Shown here piece by piece: positions 1 through 7,402 of a DNA stretch of 32,046 nt (positions are counted from its first letter, which is position 1; every line of letters begins with the position of its first letter). The notes beneath the pieces were generated by a model that was not told the origin of the DNA, made no database searches, and was given only the letters and a program-made list of their open reading frames with translations. A program made the position numbers and the translations under genes. Origin of the DNA: Bacillus taeanensis (lineage in GTDB: Bacteria; Bacillota; Bacilli; Bacillales; UBA6769); assembly GCF_003318295.1 (NCBI RefSeq), contig NZ_QOCW01000018.1, forward strand, positions 1 to 32,046, in the 5' to 3' direction.

Positions 1-74
1 CTAATTCCTAACTTTCCTTCTTGATACTCTTTAACCACCATTAACTTTAATTCATCACTATATTTCTTAGCCAA
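1..74 (-). CDS. IS3-family transposase OrfA, N-terminal fragment
   Basis: The frame starts at TTG (74-72), reads LAKKYSDELKLMVVKEYQEG and stays open to the window edge. This looks like the N-terminus of an IS3-family OrfA, the helix-turn-helix protein that binds the element ends and is joined to the OrfB catalytic part by frameshifting. About 24 codons are visible, so whether the gene is intact cannot be judged. A near-identical start, LAEKYSDDLKLK, occurs at 14538-14573 and is truncated there. Confidence 0.6.
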   Translation of the reverse strand, partial: MAKKYSDELKLMVVKEYQEGKLGI

Positions 75-125
75 AATAAGCACCCCAAAAGATTAGAATT
101 TCACTCTAACTTTTGGGGTGCACCA
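1..125 (-). mobile_element. IS3-family insertion sequence, left end (cut by window edge)
   Basis: The minus strand begins with the tip TGGTGCACCCC at 125. It then carries a hairpin at 81-120, with CACCCCAAAAG pairing with CTTTTGGGGTG, followed by a TTG-started open frame. A second copy of the same tip and hairpin lies at 14490-14534, which supports a repeated element. The TG tip and a short basic first ORF fit the IS3 family; the hairpin probably shields the transposase gene from readthrough transcription (inference). The rest of the element lies outside the window. Confidence 0.7.
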
Positions 126-201
126 TAAAACTTGGCTCAAGTAAGAAAATTGTCTAGTTTAGTGCTGCCAATCCAAATTAAATAACCGCAACTAGCTCTC
201 C

Positions 202-597
202 TTATTTGAAATGATGTGCTATTTCCTCCACTACTTTTATGCTCTTTCGGTTTATTGTGTCGAACATGACGACCGTAACAGTAGTGTCTGTTAAGTGTTC
301 ATCATTTTGATTATAAATATCTTGCTTTAATAAAAAGCTTTTATTCCCAAGTCGAAGTGGCCGAGTAATAATTTTTAATGAGTCTCCTAATCTAGCTTCC
401 TTCAGGAAATTTACTTCTAATTTTCTAATTACGGTACCTATATTTCTTTCCTGCTTTTCCTCAAATAATAATCCAGCTTCACGATACCATTCCTTACGTG
501 CTATTCCAAAATAGGAAACATAGATACTGTTATTAACATGCTCTAAGCCGTCAATATCTTTTTCCATCACATCTATTTTTGTAACTGTCTCTAACAA
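202..597 (-). CDS. 4HBT-family acyl-CoA thioesterase (YbgC/FadM-like hotdog)
   Basis: This 131-residue protein should be a single-domain hotdog thioesterase that hydrolyses an acyl-CoA to free acid and CoA in the cytosol. The N-terminal signature MEKDIDGLEHVNN (about residues 11-23) matches the D-x-D-x(3)-H-V-N-N active-site region of the 4-hydroxybenzoyl-CoA/FadM thioesterase group, followed by Y..YF..AR..W. Length is normal for the family. The start is TTG, 7 nt behind a G-rich ribosome site (GGTAGGGG); an internal ATG at codon 11 would cut into the motif. It lies 167 bp downstream of the MFS gene on the same strand and may share its IclR-controlled promoter. The substrate is unknown; release of CoA from dead-end intermediates of the neighbouring CoA pathway is plausible. 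Confidence 0.8.
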   Translation of the reverse strand: MLETVTKIDVMEKDIDGLEHVNNSIYVSYFGIARKEWYREAGLLFEEKQERNIGTVIRKLEVNFLKEARLGDSLKIITRPLRLGNKSFLLKQDIYNQNDEHLTDTTVTVVMFDTINRKSIKVVEEIAHHFK

Positions 598-764
598 TAT
601 AATCCCCTACCTTTTCATCATTTTATTGTCTCTTTCTTTACACTTAATAAATTCTAATCCTGTCCCATGTAATCTCAATTTATTGAACATTGCCGTCTGC
701 AATTGTGTTTATTTTCCATTAGAGAGACGCTATCTGAGAGATTTTTCAAGCTGTCTCTTGAAAG

Positions 765-1925
765 TTATGATTTAATCACTGATTTGACACTACTTCTATC
801 ATCAATTCTACTTGACATCATAGAACCTAAAGTTAAAAATATGGCATTAAAGGCAAATATAAAACTAACACCTGTAACTGTTGTTACTCCAGCAATTAAC
901 AACGGCATCACTATTTGAGAAAGTCTATTACCTGCTATTCTTAAACTTAACACTTCACCCGTTCGTTCTTCAGGTGCTAAACTAACAGTGACCATTATTG
1001 TAAGTGGTTGTACGATACCAAGTCCGACACCAAATATAGTTGCTGCAATAAGCATGGAGACAAAACCATTCATAAAGGATAGAGAACCGTATGCGATTGC
1101 ACCAATAAACATAAAAACAGATAATACTCTAAATTTTTCATATCGATGTACTAGTTTAGGAATAAATACTCTAGTAATTACACTAGCCAAAGATTGAATG
1201 GTTAAAATCCAACCAATTTGAGAAGGGCTAAGTCCTATTGAATTGGCATACAGTGGAAAATAAACGTAAAATATATCTAGTGCACCTAAATTTAACATAC
1301 TAATGAAAAAAGCACTCTTAATACCTGGAATCATGAAAACCTCTTTTACATTCCGCTCCTGACTGGAAGCATTCTGATCCTGTCCCTTACCTTTATTTAA
1401 TAAACCTATTACAAGTAAGCACATTGTTATAACTGTATAGAGTAAATAGGAATCTTGAAATCCTATATGTTCTGAAGAATATCCACCAATTAATGGACCT
1501 ACCATCATTCCAGATGAAACAAATAAACTAAAGGTTGCGATTGCACTATCACGATTATTATAAGGAACAGATTGGGTTACTCCTTTTTGAACTGCAACAA
1601 AAGTTAAAAAATGTGATCCCCCTAAAAGTAACTGTGAAAAATATAAAGCTATTAAGTTCGGAAATAGAAAAGGGATGGTAAATGCTAAAGCCATTCCTGA
1701 AGAGCCTATCAAAATAGGAATCTTCTCCCCAATTCGGTCAATAAAACGTCCAGTACTTACCGCTAGAAATAATGGGATCAAAGAATAACAGGCCGTCAGT
1801 ATGCCCACCTCCATCACAGATGCACCAAGAGACTCTGCAAATAACGAGGTCATTGGACGTACAGCTGATATAGGTATTAAAACAAAGAGTGCTGAAACTA
1901 AATATAAAAAGTAATGCTTCATCAT
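765..1925 (-). CDS. MFS transporter, 12 TM
   Basis: A 386-residue major facilitator superfamily carrier of usual length with about twelve hydrophobic segments. The loop 2-3 motif appears as STGRFIDRIGEK near residue 57, a variant of the G-x(3)-D-R-x-G-R/K signature. The substrate cannot be told from sequence. The start is one of two adjacent ATGs behind AAAGGCGGAG; the second (1922) has the better spacing to GGAG. The gene is read away from the IclR regulator. A promoter at 2118-2146 and two operator-like palindromes at 2087-2117 precede it, so I infer IclR control and a role in exporting or importing a compound of the same pathway as the 12267-3212 unit. A weak stem (AGAGAC/GTCTCT, about 722-757) follows the stop. 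Confidence 0.85.
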   Translation of the reverse strand: MMKHYFLYLVSALFVLIPISAVRPMTSLFAESLGASVMEVGILTACYSLIPLFLAVSTGRFIDRIGEKIPILIGSSGMALAFTIPFLFPNLIALYFSQLLLGGSHFLTFVAVQKGVTQSVPYNNRDSAIATFSLFVSSGMMVGPLIGGYSSEHIGFQDSYLLYTVITMCLLVIGLLNKGKGQDQNASSQERNVKEVFMIPGIKSAFFISMLNLGALDIFYVYFPLYANSIGLSPSQIGWILTIQSLASVITRVFIPKLVHRYEKFRVLSVFMFIGAIAYGSLSFMNGFVSMLIAATIFGVGLGIVQPLTIMVTVSLAPEERTGEVLSLRIAGNRLSQIVMPLLIAGVTTVTGVSFIFAFNAIFLTLGSMMSSRIDDRSSVKSVIKS

Positions 1926-1948
1926 AACTCCGCCTTTTTAGTGGTTGA

Positions 1949-2077
1949 TTAGCCTCTAGATTTTAACGACCATATATCTACCATAACAGCTATAGCAATC
2001 AATCCCCCATGAACTGTTCCATGTCTTTGAGTAAGAAATTTTGTAACCTCTAACTTTACAAAAGCGTAAAAAGGCAA
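1949..2077 (-). pseudogene. Remnant of a PaaI-like hotdog thioesterase
   Basis: A 43-codon open frame (TTG at 2077, stop at 1949-1951) contains the run RHGTVHGGLIAIAVMVD. This is very like the G-x-V-H-G-G-x(6)-D core of PaaI-type hotdog thioesterases. The frame stops about 40 residues in, has no ribosome binding site and begins only just inside the predicted transcript, so I read it as a decayed gene left in the leader of the MFS unit. The family call rests on the motif alone. A chance match is possible but the HGG core with hydrophobic context is fairly specific. Confidence 0.45.
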
Positions 2078-2086
2078 TATATTAAA

Positions 2087-2117
2087 ACGATAATCGGATT
2101 AATAATCCGATAATTGA
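2087..2117. promoter_or_regulatory. Paired IclR-type operator sites, MFS/iclR intergenic region
   Basis: Two copies of an 11-bp palindromic motif (consensus CCGATWATCGG) lie at 2087-2097 and 2107-2117, exactly 20 bp apart. Together they form the larger inverted repeat ATCGGATTAATAATCCGAT (2093-2111). The same two-copy, 20-bp arrangement occurs at 12327-12357 before the CoA-transferase operon. Two sites two helical turns apart suit a tetrameric IclR protein. They sit directly downstream of the minus-strand -10 box. Assignment to the adjacent IclR protein is inference. Confidence 0.65.
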
Positions 2118-2146
2118 ATTTTATCATTATTATCAATCTTTTTCAA
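2118..2146 (-). promoter_or_regulatory. Sigma-A-like promoter of the MFS/thioesterase unit
   Basis: On the minus strand TTGAAA (2146-2141) and TAAAAT (2123-2118) are separated by 17 bp. The -10 box abuts the operator pair at 2087-2117, so bound repressor would block initiation or early elongation. Confidence 0.5.
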
Positions 2147-2305
2147 TAATTTTAAAAATTAAATCATTATTGATATTAATACTTGTAAACCACCTATTGT
2201 TATTAAACTGTAAAAGGTGGTAATATACGTATAATATTAAAAATAGAAGACCTTTTTATTCAAAATCAATAAACTATTTTCTATAGAGCGAAAGAAGGTA
2301 TCTCA

Positions 2306-3064
2306 ATGGTAGACAAATCGACCTCCCAAACATTACGAAGAGGATTAATGGTATTAGATCATTTTCACGGGAAAGACAAGGAGCACAGTGTAAAAGAACT
2401 AGCCAATCAATTAGAGATTTCATCAACTGTTACATTTCGATTAGTTAATACTCTAGTCGAATGTGGTTATTTAGAAAAAAATAATACTACTGGAAAATAC
2501 AGATTAGGATTCAACGCTTATAAACTTGGCTTAAATGCAAATCCACATTTTTTGCTACAACAATTAGCAATGCCGTTTTTAGAGAAAGTTGCCGAAAAAA
2601 CACAAGAAACCGTTAGCATGTATGTGATAAATCCTCTAACTTTAAAAGGAATTTGTATCACATCACTTGAAAGCCCAAATGAAATTAAATTTTCAACCCC
2701 TGTAGGTTCAATCCGCCCTCTGTATCGTGGTGCATCAAAAAAAGTATTACTAGCGTTTATGGATCCAGCACAGCAGGAACAAGTTTTTCAAAGAGCTATT
2801 GCGGATGGTTTTACAAAAATAGACGAATTAAAAAAGGACTTAGAGGATATAAAAAATAGAGGCTATGCTTATTCAGAAGGAGAAGTATACAAAGGAGCAT
2901 TCAACATCTCTGTTCCTATTTTATCTTCTAAAGGAGAAATCCTCGCGGGTATATCCATCACTTTTCCGGTGTTTAGAAAAGAGAAAGATACTGTTTCTAC
3001 ATTTTCCAAACATTTAATAGAAGCTGCTAATCAAATTGAAAACGCGTTACAAACATCCAACTGA
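2306..3064 (+). CDS. IclR-family transcriptional regulator
   Basis: A 252-residue regulator of normal IclR length. Residues about 8-65 form the winged helix-turn-helix (TLRRGLMVLDHF, then ELANQLEISSTVTFRLVNTL as recognition region, then GYLEKNNTTGKYRLG wing). Residues about 80-250 are the GAF-like effector domain with the usual PLYRGASKKVLLAFM and YAYSEGE stretches. The ribosome site AAGAAGG stands 7 nt before ATG. A TATAAT box at 2230-2235 may be its own -10. The gene is divergent from the MFS unit and convergent with the TRAP permease. IclR proteins usually sense a pathway acid or intermediate; paired operators upstream of both transport/enzyme units argue that this protein controls them. 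Whether it represses or activates is not visible, although the operator position favours repression. Confidence 0.9.
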   Translation: MVDKSTSQTLRRGLMVLDHFHGKDKEHSVKELANQLEISSTVTFRLVNTLVECGYLEKNNTTGKYRLGFNAYKLGLNANPHFLLQQLAMPFLEKVAEKTQETVSMYVINPLTLKGICITSLESPNEIKFSTPVGSIRPLYRGASKKVLLAFMDPAQQEQVFQRAIADGFTKIDELKKDLEDIKNRGYAYSEGEVYKGAFNISVPILSSKGEILAGISITFPVFRKEKDTVSTFSKHLIEAANQIENALQTSN

Positions 3065-3073
3065 AATCATGCA

Positions 3074-3198
3074 AAAGGGGCTGTCTCAAAAGCATAGGTC
3101 AGACCCTCCCCGCCTCATATATAGTATACGATTTATAAAACGTATCTATATCTTGTGTGAGGTTGTGGGGGGTCAGACCCTATTGAGACAACTCCTTT
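3074..3198. repeat. 125-bp imperfect palindrome (MITE-like), also a bidirectional terminator
   Basis: AAAGGGGCTGTCTCAA (3074-3089) pairs with TTGAGACAACTCCTTT (3183-3198), two positions being wobble or mismatch. Inside, GGTCAGACCC occurs in both arms and ATATAGTATACG pairs with CGTATCTATAT. The stretch fills the gap between two convergent genes and can form one long hairpin on either strand. Ends of the GGGGCTGTCTCAA type are common at insertion-sequence tips, so it may be a miniature element without a transposase (inference). Confidence 0.6.
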
Positions 3199-3211
3199 AT
3201 TATTTTTCCAG

Positions 3212-5104
3212 CTAACTAAATTTGCGCTTTTCTACATCGTTTGAAACATAGCTTTTCTTCGTCTTAACTAAGTAAACATATGCTGCAAAGAGTACGGCCA
3301 TAGTTACTCCAGCTATATCCGTTACAAACTCTGGAAAAATTAATAAAAGAGCGGCTGCCAACGGTATAACTCTTTCGATAATATTTAAATTACTTTTCAA
3401 CCATCCTACCATTGAAGCAGATAGTAAAGTAACACCGATAATACTAGTAATTAGTGATGTAATAATATCTTGTACATCTCCCTGGAACAATAAGGATGGT
3501 CCGTAAACAAACATAAAAGGAATGATAAACCCTACCAGACCTATACGTAAGGAACTAAAGCTGGTGGCCATCGGTTTACTACCAGCAATACCTGCTGCAG
3601 TATAGGACGCAAGAGCTACAGGAGGTGTAATTGGTGCTAGACAAGTATAATAATAAACGAACATATGAGCTACAATGACAGGTAAACCTACTTCAACCAA
3701 TGCAGGTGCTGTTAAAACACCTAATAAAATATACGCAGCGGTTGGCGGAAGTCCCATACCTAGAATGATACTTGCTATTGTTGCAATAAGAAGAGTTAAA
3801 AACATCGAATTATCAGCAATACCTATCATAAGAGATGTTAACGTAATACCAATACCAGTTAAATTCACGATACCTACTACAATACCAGCCGTACCACAGG
3901 CAACCGTTACCATTAACATACCTTTAGCGCCTGTATATAGGGCATCAATAATAAAATCCCATTTAACTGTTTTACGTTTAAAAATAAAGGTTGCGATAAT
4001 GATAGCAAATATGGCCCAAACAGCTGCTTTCATTGGAGATGAATGTGCAACCATCAGCATATAAATTAGCACGGCTAATCCGATATATAGATGAATACCT
4101 TGTTTGGCTACTGTCTTGAAATCAGGTAGATCTTCTTTTTTCATCCCACTCATATTATTCTTAGCAGCTTCAAAGTCAACCGACCAGTATACAGATAAAA
4201 AGTAAAGGAATGCTGGTATAATAGCGGCTATAACAATTTCAGAGTATGGTATCCCCGTCATTTCTGCCATAACGAATGCCCCTGCTCCCATAATTGGCGG
4301 CATAATAGCTCCACCTGTTGAAGCAACAGATTCAATTCCGCCTGCTACTTTTGGCTGATAACCTACCTTCTTCATAAGCGGGATTGTAAATTGGCCTGTA
4401 ATACTTACATTCGCTACCTGGCTGCCTGAAATAGTACCCGTTAAAGCACTCGCAATTACCGACACTTTTGCAGGTCCACCTCTAAATTTACCACCAATAG
4501 CAAAGGCTAAATCTATAAAAATCTTCCCGGCACCTGTTGACTCTAAGAAAGCTCCAAAGAGGATAAACAAAGCAATAAATGTTGCTGCTACCCCTAAAGT
4601 AGTACCCCAGATTCCACTAGTAGACATATAAATAAGTGAAATCATTCTATCATATGAAAGCTCTCCAATTGAGAATATTCCAGTTAAATAATGGCCGAAG
4701 TACCCATAAATTAAGAAAAAAACACCAATCAAAGGTAGAATCCAACCTGTTAATCTACGTGTACTCTCCAAAAGTAAAATAATCGTAACTGCTGCAAAAA
4801 ATTGATCAAGCACGTTTGGATTTCCTACTCGATTAAACAAGTCTGAATAGGATGAATAAAGGTAAATACCATTTGCTAACGCTAGAATTGCACTTACATA
4901 GTCTATCCAGCGTAACTTAGCTGATTTACTAATTGGGTAAAGTAAAAATACTAAAATCAATACCAGTGTTAAATGAACACTTCTTTGCAGCATTGGAGTT
5001 AGTACACCAAATCCACCTGTGTAAATTTGAAATATAGATAAAATTAACGCTATTGGTAAAATAACTTTTTTTAGAACCCTATTTTCTGAAATCGGCTTAG
5101 ACAA
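3212..5104 (-). CDS. TRAP transporter fused permease (DctQ-DctM, TAXI type)
   Basis: A protein of about 630 residues joining the 4-TM small (DctQ-like) and 12-TM large (DctM-like) membrane subunits of a tripartite ATP-independent periplasmic-type transporter; this fused form pairs with TAXI binding proteins. DctM features visible include the ASTGGAIMPPIMGAGAFVMA stretch, GMGLPPTAAYILLGVL, and CLAPITPPVALASYTAAGIA. It uses an ion gradient to import an organic acid delivered by the lipoprotein encoded just upstream. A GTG nine bases further out overlaps the ribosome site AAAGGAG, so I prefer the TTG at 5104 with 8-nt spacing. It is the last gene of the CoA-transferase unit. A stem-loop separates it from the binding-protein gene. 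The substrate is not predictable from sequence. Confidence 0.9.
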   Translation of the reverse strand: MSKPISENRVLKKVILPIALILSIFQIYTGGFGVLTPMLQRSVHLTLVLILVFLLYPISKSAKLRWIDYVSAILALANGIYLYSSYSDLFNRVGNPNVLDQFFAAVTIILLLESTRRLTGWILPLIGVFFLIYGYFGHYLTGIFSIGELSYDRMISLIYMSTSGIWGTTLGVAATFIALFILFGAFLESTGAGKIFIDLAFAIGGKFRGGPAKVSVIASALTGTISGSQVANVSITGQFTIPLMKKVGYQPKVAGGIESVASTGGAIMPPIMGAGAFVMAEMTGIPYSEIVIAAIIPAFLYFLSVYWSVDFEAAKNNMSGMKKEDLPDFKTVAKQGIHLYIGLAVLIYMLMVAHSSPMKAAVWAIFAIIIATFIFKRKTVKWDFIIDALYTGAKGMLMVTVACGTAGIVVGIVNLTGIGITLTSLMIGIADNSMFLTLLIATIASIILGMGLPPTAAYILLGVLTAPALVEVGLPVIVAHMFVYYYTCLAPITPPVALASYTAAGIAGSKPMATSFSSLRIGLVGFIIPFMFVYGPSLLFQGDVQDIITSLITSIIGVTLLSASMVGWLKSNLNIIERVIPLAAALLLIFPEFVTDIAGVTMAVLFAAYVYLVKTKKSYVSNDVEKRKFS

Positions 5105-5179
5105 AACAATCACTCCTTTCTTATCCCAGTCCCACTATTTTGTGAAATTAAAGTAATCAAATCATTAAAATTAATAAAT

Positions 5180-5224
5180 CGGAGGAGACTATAAACTCCG
5201 AATAGTATTAGCAAGTCTCCTCCG
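5180..5224. terminator. Stem-loop between TAXI and TRAP permease genes
   Basis: CGGAGGAGACT (5180-5190) pairs perfectly with AGTCTCCTCCG (5214-5224) over a 23-nt loop. On the minus strand it is followed by ATTTATTAATTTTAAT, a broken U-run, so it may terminate partially. Its position suits keeping binding-protein mRNA in excess over permease mRNA, either by partial termination or by protecting a 3' end. Confidence 0.6.
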
Positions 5225-5257
5225 TTTTATAGAAACCGCTTCCAATTACTCTGAAAA

Positions 5258-6226
5258 TTATTCGATTGCACCGACTTCCTTGTAGTACTTTTCTGCACCT
5301 GGATGTAAAGGAATAGTATTTTCAGTTGCTGTCTTTAAAGAAAAGTCCTTAACGGCATCATGTGAAACACTAAAGTCATCTACGTTTTCAAAAAGCGTTT
5401 TTACAAAAGTGTAAACGACATCTTCATCAACCTCTGGAGAAGTAACTACTTGAGCATTCACAGATAGGGTTGTCATATCTTCATCCATACCTTCGTAAAG
5501 ACCGGCAGGAAGTGTGTAATCAACATAATAAGCATGCGTACTAGAGACTCGTTCTCTTTCTTCATCTGATAGTGAAATGAATTTAATGTCTTCAGTTGTC
5601 GCTAAGTCCATAATAGATGCATTTGGACTACCAGACCAAAACATTCCAACATCAACATGATTATCTTTTAATGCATCAACTGCTTCAGAAAATGAAATAA
5701 ATTGAGGCTCAAAATCATCATACGTAATATCTAAAATTTCAAGCATCCGTTTCGATTTAACTTCGTTTCCACTACCTGGTTGTCCAACGACAACTTTTTT
5801 ACCTTTAATATCCTGAATTGAGTTAATATCAGAATCCGCAAGCGTTACAATAGTTAGCGGCTGATCATAAGCTACAAACACACCACTTAATTTTTGAGGA
5901 TTACCTTCATAAACATCTGCACCTTCATACCCGTTAACAGCAACATCTCCACCCATTATAGCAAATTCAGCATCACCTTGTTGTAGTAAAGTTACATTTT
6001 CAACTGAACCACCAGAAGCTTGGTTTGTTACTTTAATGGTATCTTGACCTCCATTTACAATTTTAGTAATAGAAGCACCAATTGGATAAAGCGTACCACC
6101 AGTACCACCAGTTGTAATCGTTACGTTAGACTTATTTCCACCGGCACTTGAATTATCGGAACAACCTACCATTGCAAAAATGACGATTAATGAAATAAAT
6201 AAACCCACTATTTTTCTTGTTTTCAC
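5258..6226 (-). CDS. TAXI-family TRAP solute-binding lipoprotein
   Basis: A 322-residue extracytoplasmic binding protein. A lipoprotein signal peptide is clear: basic MKTRK, a hydrophobic stretch, then the lipobox AMVGC with Cys22 as lipidation site, followed by a Ser/Gly/Asn linker. The mature part begins ITTGGTGGTLYPIGASIT, the hallmark of TAXI (TRAP-associated extracytoplasmic immunogenic) proteins, and later has GKKVVVGQPGSGNEVKSKRML. It should capture the substrate outside the membrane and hand it to the fused permease downstream. The start is GTG, 7 nt behind GGGGAGG. A possible own promoter lies at 6271-6299. TAXI ligands known in other bacteria include small acids and amino acids; the ligand here is unknown but presumably feeds the CoA-transferase pathway. 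Confidence 0.92.
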   Translation of the reverse strand: MKTRKIVGLFISLIVIFAMVGCSDNSSAGGNKSNVTITTGGTGGTLYPIGASITKIVNGGQDTIKVTNQASGGSVENVTLLQQGDAEFAIMGGDVAVNGYEGADVYEGNPQKLSGVFVAYDQPLTIVTLADSDINSIQDIKGKKVVVGQPGSGNEVKSKRMLEILDITYDDFEPQFISFSEAVDALKDNHVDVGMFWSGSPNASIMDLATTEDIKFISLSDEERERVSSTHAYYVDYTLPAGLYEGMDEDMTTLSVNAQVVTSPEVDEDVVYTFVKTLFENVDDFSVSHDAVKDFSLKTATENTIPLHPGAEKYYKEVGAIE

Positions 6227-6270
6227 TTATATACCTCCCCTATCTTTAATTTAATATATAAAAATCCCCT

Positions 6271-6299
6271 TTATTATTTCAACATATAAAATGTATCAA
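6271..6299 (-). promoter_or_regulatory. Possible internal promoter for the TAXI-TRAP genes
   Basis: TTGATA (6299-6294) and TAATAA (6276-6271) on the minus strand are 17 bp apart. The -35 box overlaps the stop codon of the Sda-like gene. It could give the transporter extra, IclR-independent expression. Confidence 0.35.
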
Positions 6300-6457
6300 A
6301 CGACAGCTTTCCATTCATCTTTTCTATACCTTATTAACAGTAATTCTCTTTTTTTTATTTCTTTTTCTAATAAAGAAATAAAGTCAGGGTCGAGCTTTAA
6401 TACCCTTGCTTGAATATAGGCCTTTACTAAAAACTCATTACTTAGCCCTTCAATCAT
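6296..6457 (-). CDS. Sda-like sporulation checkpoint protein
   Basis: A 53-residue helical-hairpin protein. After MIEG it reads LSNEFLVKAYIQARVLKLDP then DFISLLEKEIKKR. This follows the pattern of B. subtilis Sda as I recall it (LSDELLIESYFKA..., then DFIELIENEIKRR), which binds the histidine kinase KinA and blocks phosphorelay entry into sporulation. The C-terminus is slightly longer than in Sda, with a basic, tryptophan-bearing tail. ATG at 6457 has GGAGAGG about 9 nt upstream; a further in-frame TTG at 6481 would make the ribosome site part of the coding sequence, so I reject it. The gene lies between the hydroxyacyl-CoA dehydrogenase (75 nt away) and the TAXI gene (69 nt). A weak promoter (TTGATT-17-TTTAAT) could start just after the dehydrogenase. 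No DnaA box was seen upstream. Family call is firm; KinA inhibition is inferred. Confidence 0.75.
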   Translation of the reverse strand: MIEGLSNEFLVKAYIQARVLKLDPDFISLLEKEIKKRELLLIRYRKDEWKAVV

Positions 6458-6532
6458 TGTTAATACCCTCTCCATAAACAAATAGATTTTTAAAGATATG
6501 TCGAAAGATTAAATTGAACTTATATAGTTAAA

Positions 6533-7381
6533 TCAATTTTTATAGTTAAAAAACCCAGAACCAGTTTTCACCCCTAATTTACCTGCTTTTACATACTTAG
6601 TAAGTAATGGACAAGGACGATACTTTTCCCCTAAAGTTTGATATAAATATTCCATATTACGCAATCTAGTATCCAAACCAACTAAATCTGCTAGTTGTAA
6701 TGGTCCCATTGGGTGATTTAACCCTAGTTTAATAGATTTATCAATATCTTCTGCAGATGCCACACCTTCCATCAACATGTTCATTGCTTCATTTCCTATT
6801 AAGCAATTCATTCTACTAGTGATAAATCCTGGAAACTCATTAACCTCTACTGTTTCCTTTTTCATCTGCTTGCCTATATCTTTTACATACTCTATTGTTT
6901 CCTCAGAAGTATCCAATCCTTTGATCACTTCAATGAGCTTCATCTTATGAACAGGATTAAAGAAATGCATAGCAATGACTTTATCAGGTCGTGATATTTG
7001 AGCTCCTATCTCCGTCGGACTCATTGTTGATGTATTTGTAGCAAGAATGGTATGAGGAGGACATAATTGATCAAGTTCTTTGAAAACTTTTATTTTTACG
7101 TCCATAATTTCTAATACGGCCTCTATAACAAGATCGGCATCTTCAACACAATCTTTCATATCTAATGAAAAAGTCAAGCTGCTCTTGCCTTTCTCCATAT
7201 CTTCTTTTGTAATAAAACCTTGTTGTTCACTTTTCTTCCACTCATCATAAATGTACTTTTCAGCATCTTTTAAAGATTCTTTATTTATATCATGTAACGA
7301 CACTGTAAATCCATTAAGTGCAGCAACATAGGCAACACCTCGCCCCATCGTTCCAGATCCAATTACTGCGATTTTAGTCAT
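6533..7381 (-). CDS. 3-hydroxyacyl-CoA dehydrogenase (3-hydroxybutyryl-CoA/PaaH type)
   Basis: A 282-residue NAD(P)-dependent enzyme that oxidises an L-3-hydroxyacyl-CoA to the 3-ketoacyl-CoA. The Rossmann motif GSGTMG stands at residues 8-13. The family's NTSTMSPTEI and MHFFNPVHKMKLIEVI follow, the latter holding catalytic His139. The C-terminal domain carries EFPGFITSRM and LGLNHPMGPLQLADLVGLD. Length is that of the single-function bacterial enzymes (FadB2/Hbd/PaaH). The ATG at 7381 fits homologues; a GTG two codons earlier overlaps the G-rich ribosome site. It lies only 15-21 nt after the thiolase stop, so the two are very probably co-transcribed. It would act on the product of one of the neighbouring crotonases. 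Confidence 0.92.
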   Translation of the reverse strand: MTKIAVIGSGTMGRGVAYVAALNGFTVSLHDINKESLKDAEKYIYDEWKKSEQQGFITKEDMEKGKSSLTFSLDMKDCVEDADLVIEAVLEIMDVKIKVFKELDQLCPPHTILATNTSTMSPTEIGAQISRPDKVIAMHFFNPVHKMKLIEVIKGLDTSEETIEYVKDIGKQMKKETVEVNEFPGFITSRMNCLIGNEAMNMLMEGVASAEDIDKSIKLGLNHPMGPLQLADLVGLDTRLRNMEYLYQTLGEKYRPCPLLTKYVKAGKLGVKTGSGFFNYKN

Positions 7382-7402
7382 AGTCACCCCACCCTCCTTC
7401 AG

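Noticed and set aside
703..918. 71-codon plus-strand frame at the end of the first MFS gene
   Set aside because: Antisense shadow of the MFS coding sequence without ribosome site.
2118..2140. Fur-box-like TTATCATTATTATCAA
   Set aside because: It is not a proper TGATAATnATTATCA inverted repeat and it overlaps the spacer of a good promoter; nothing nearby concerns iron.
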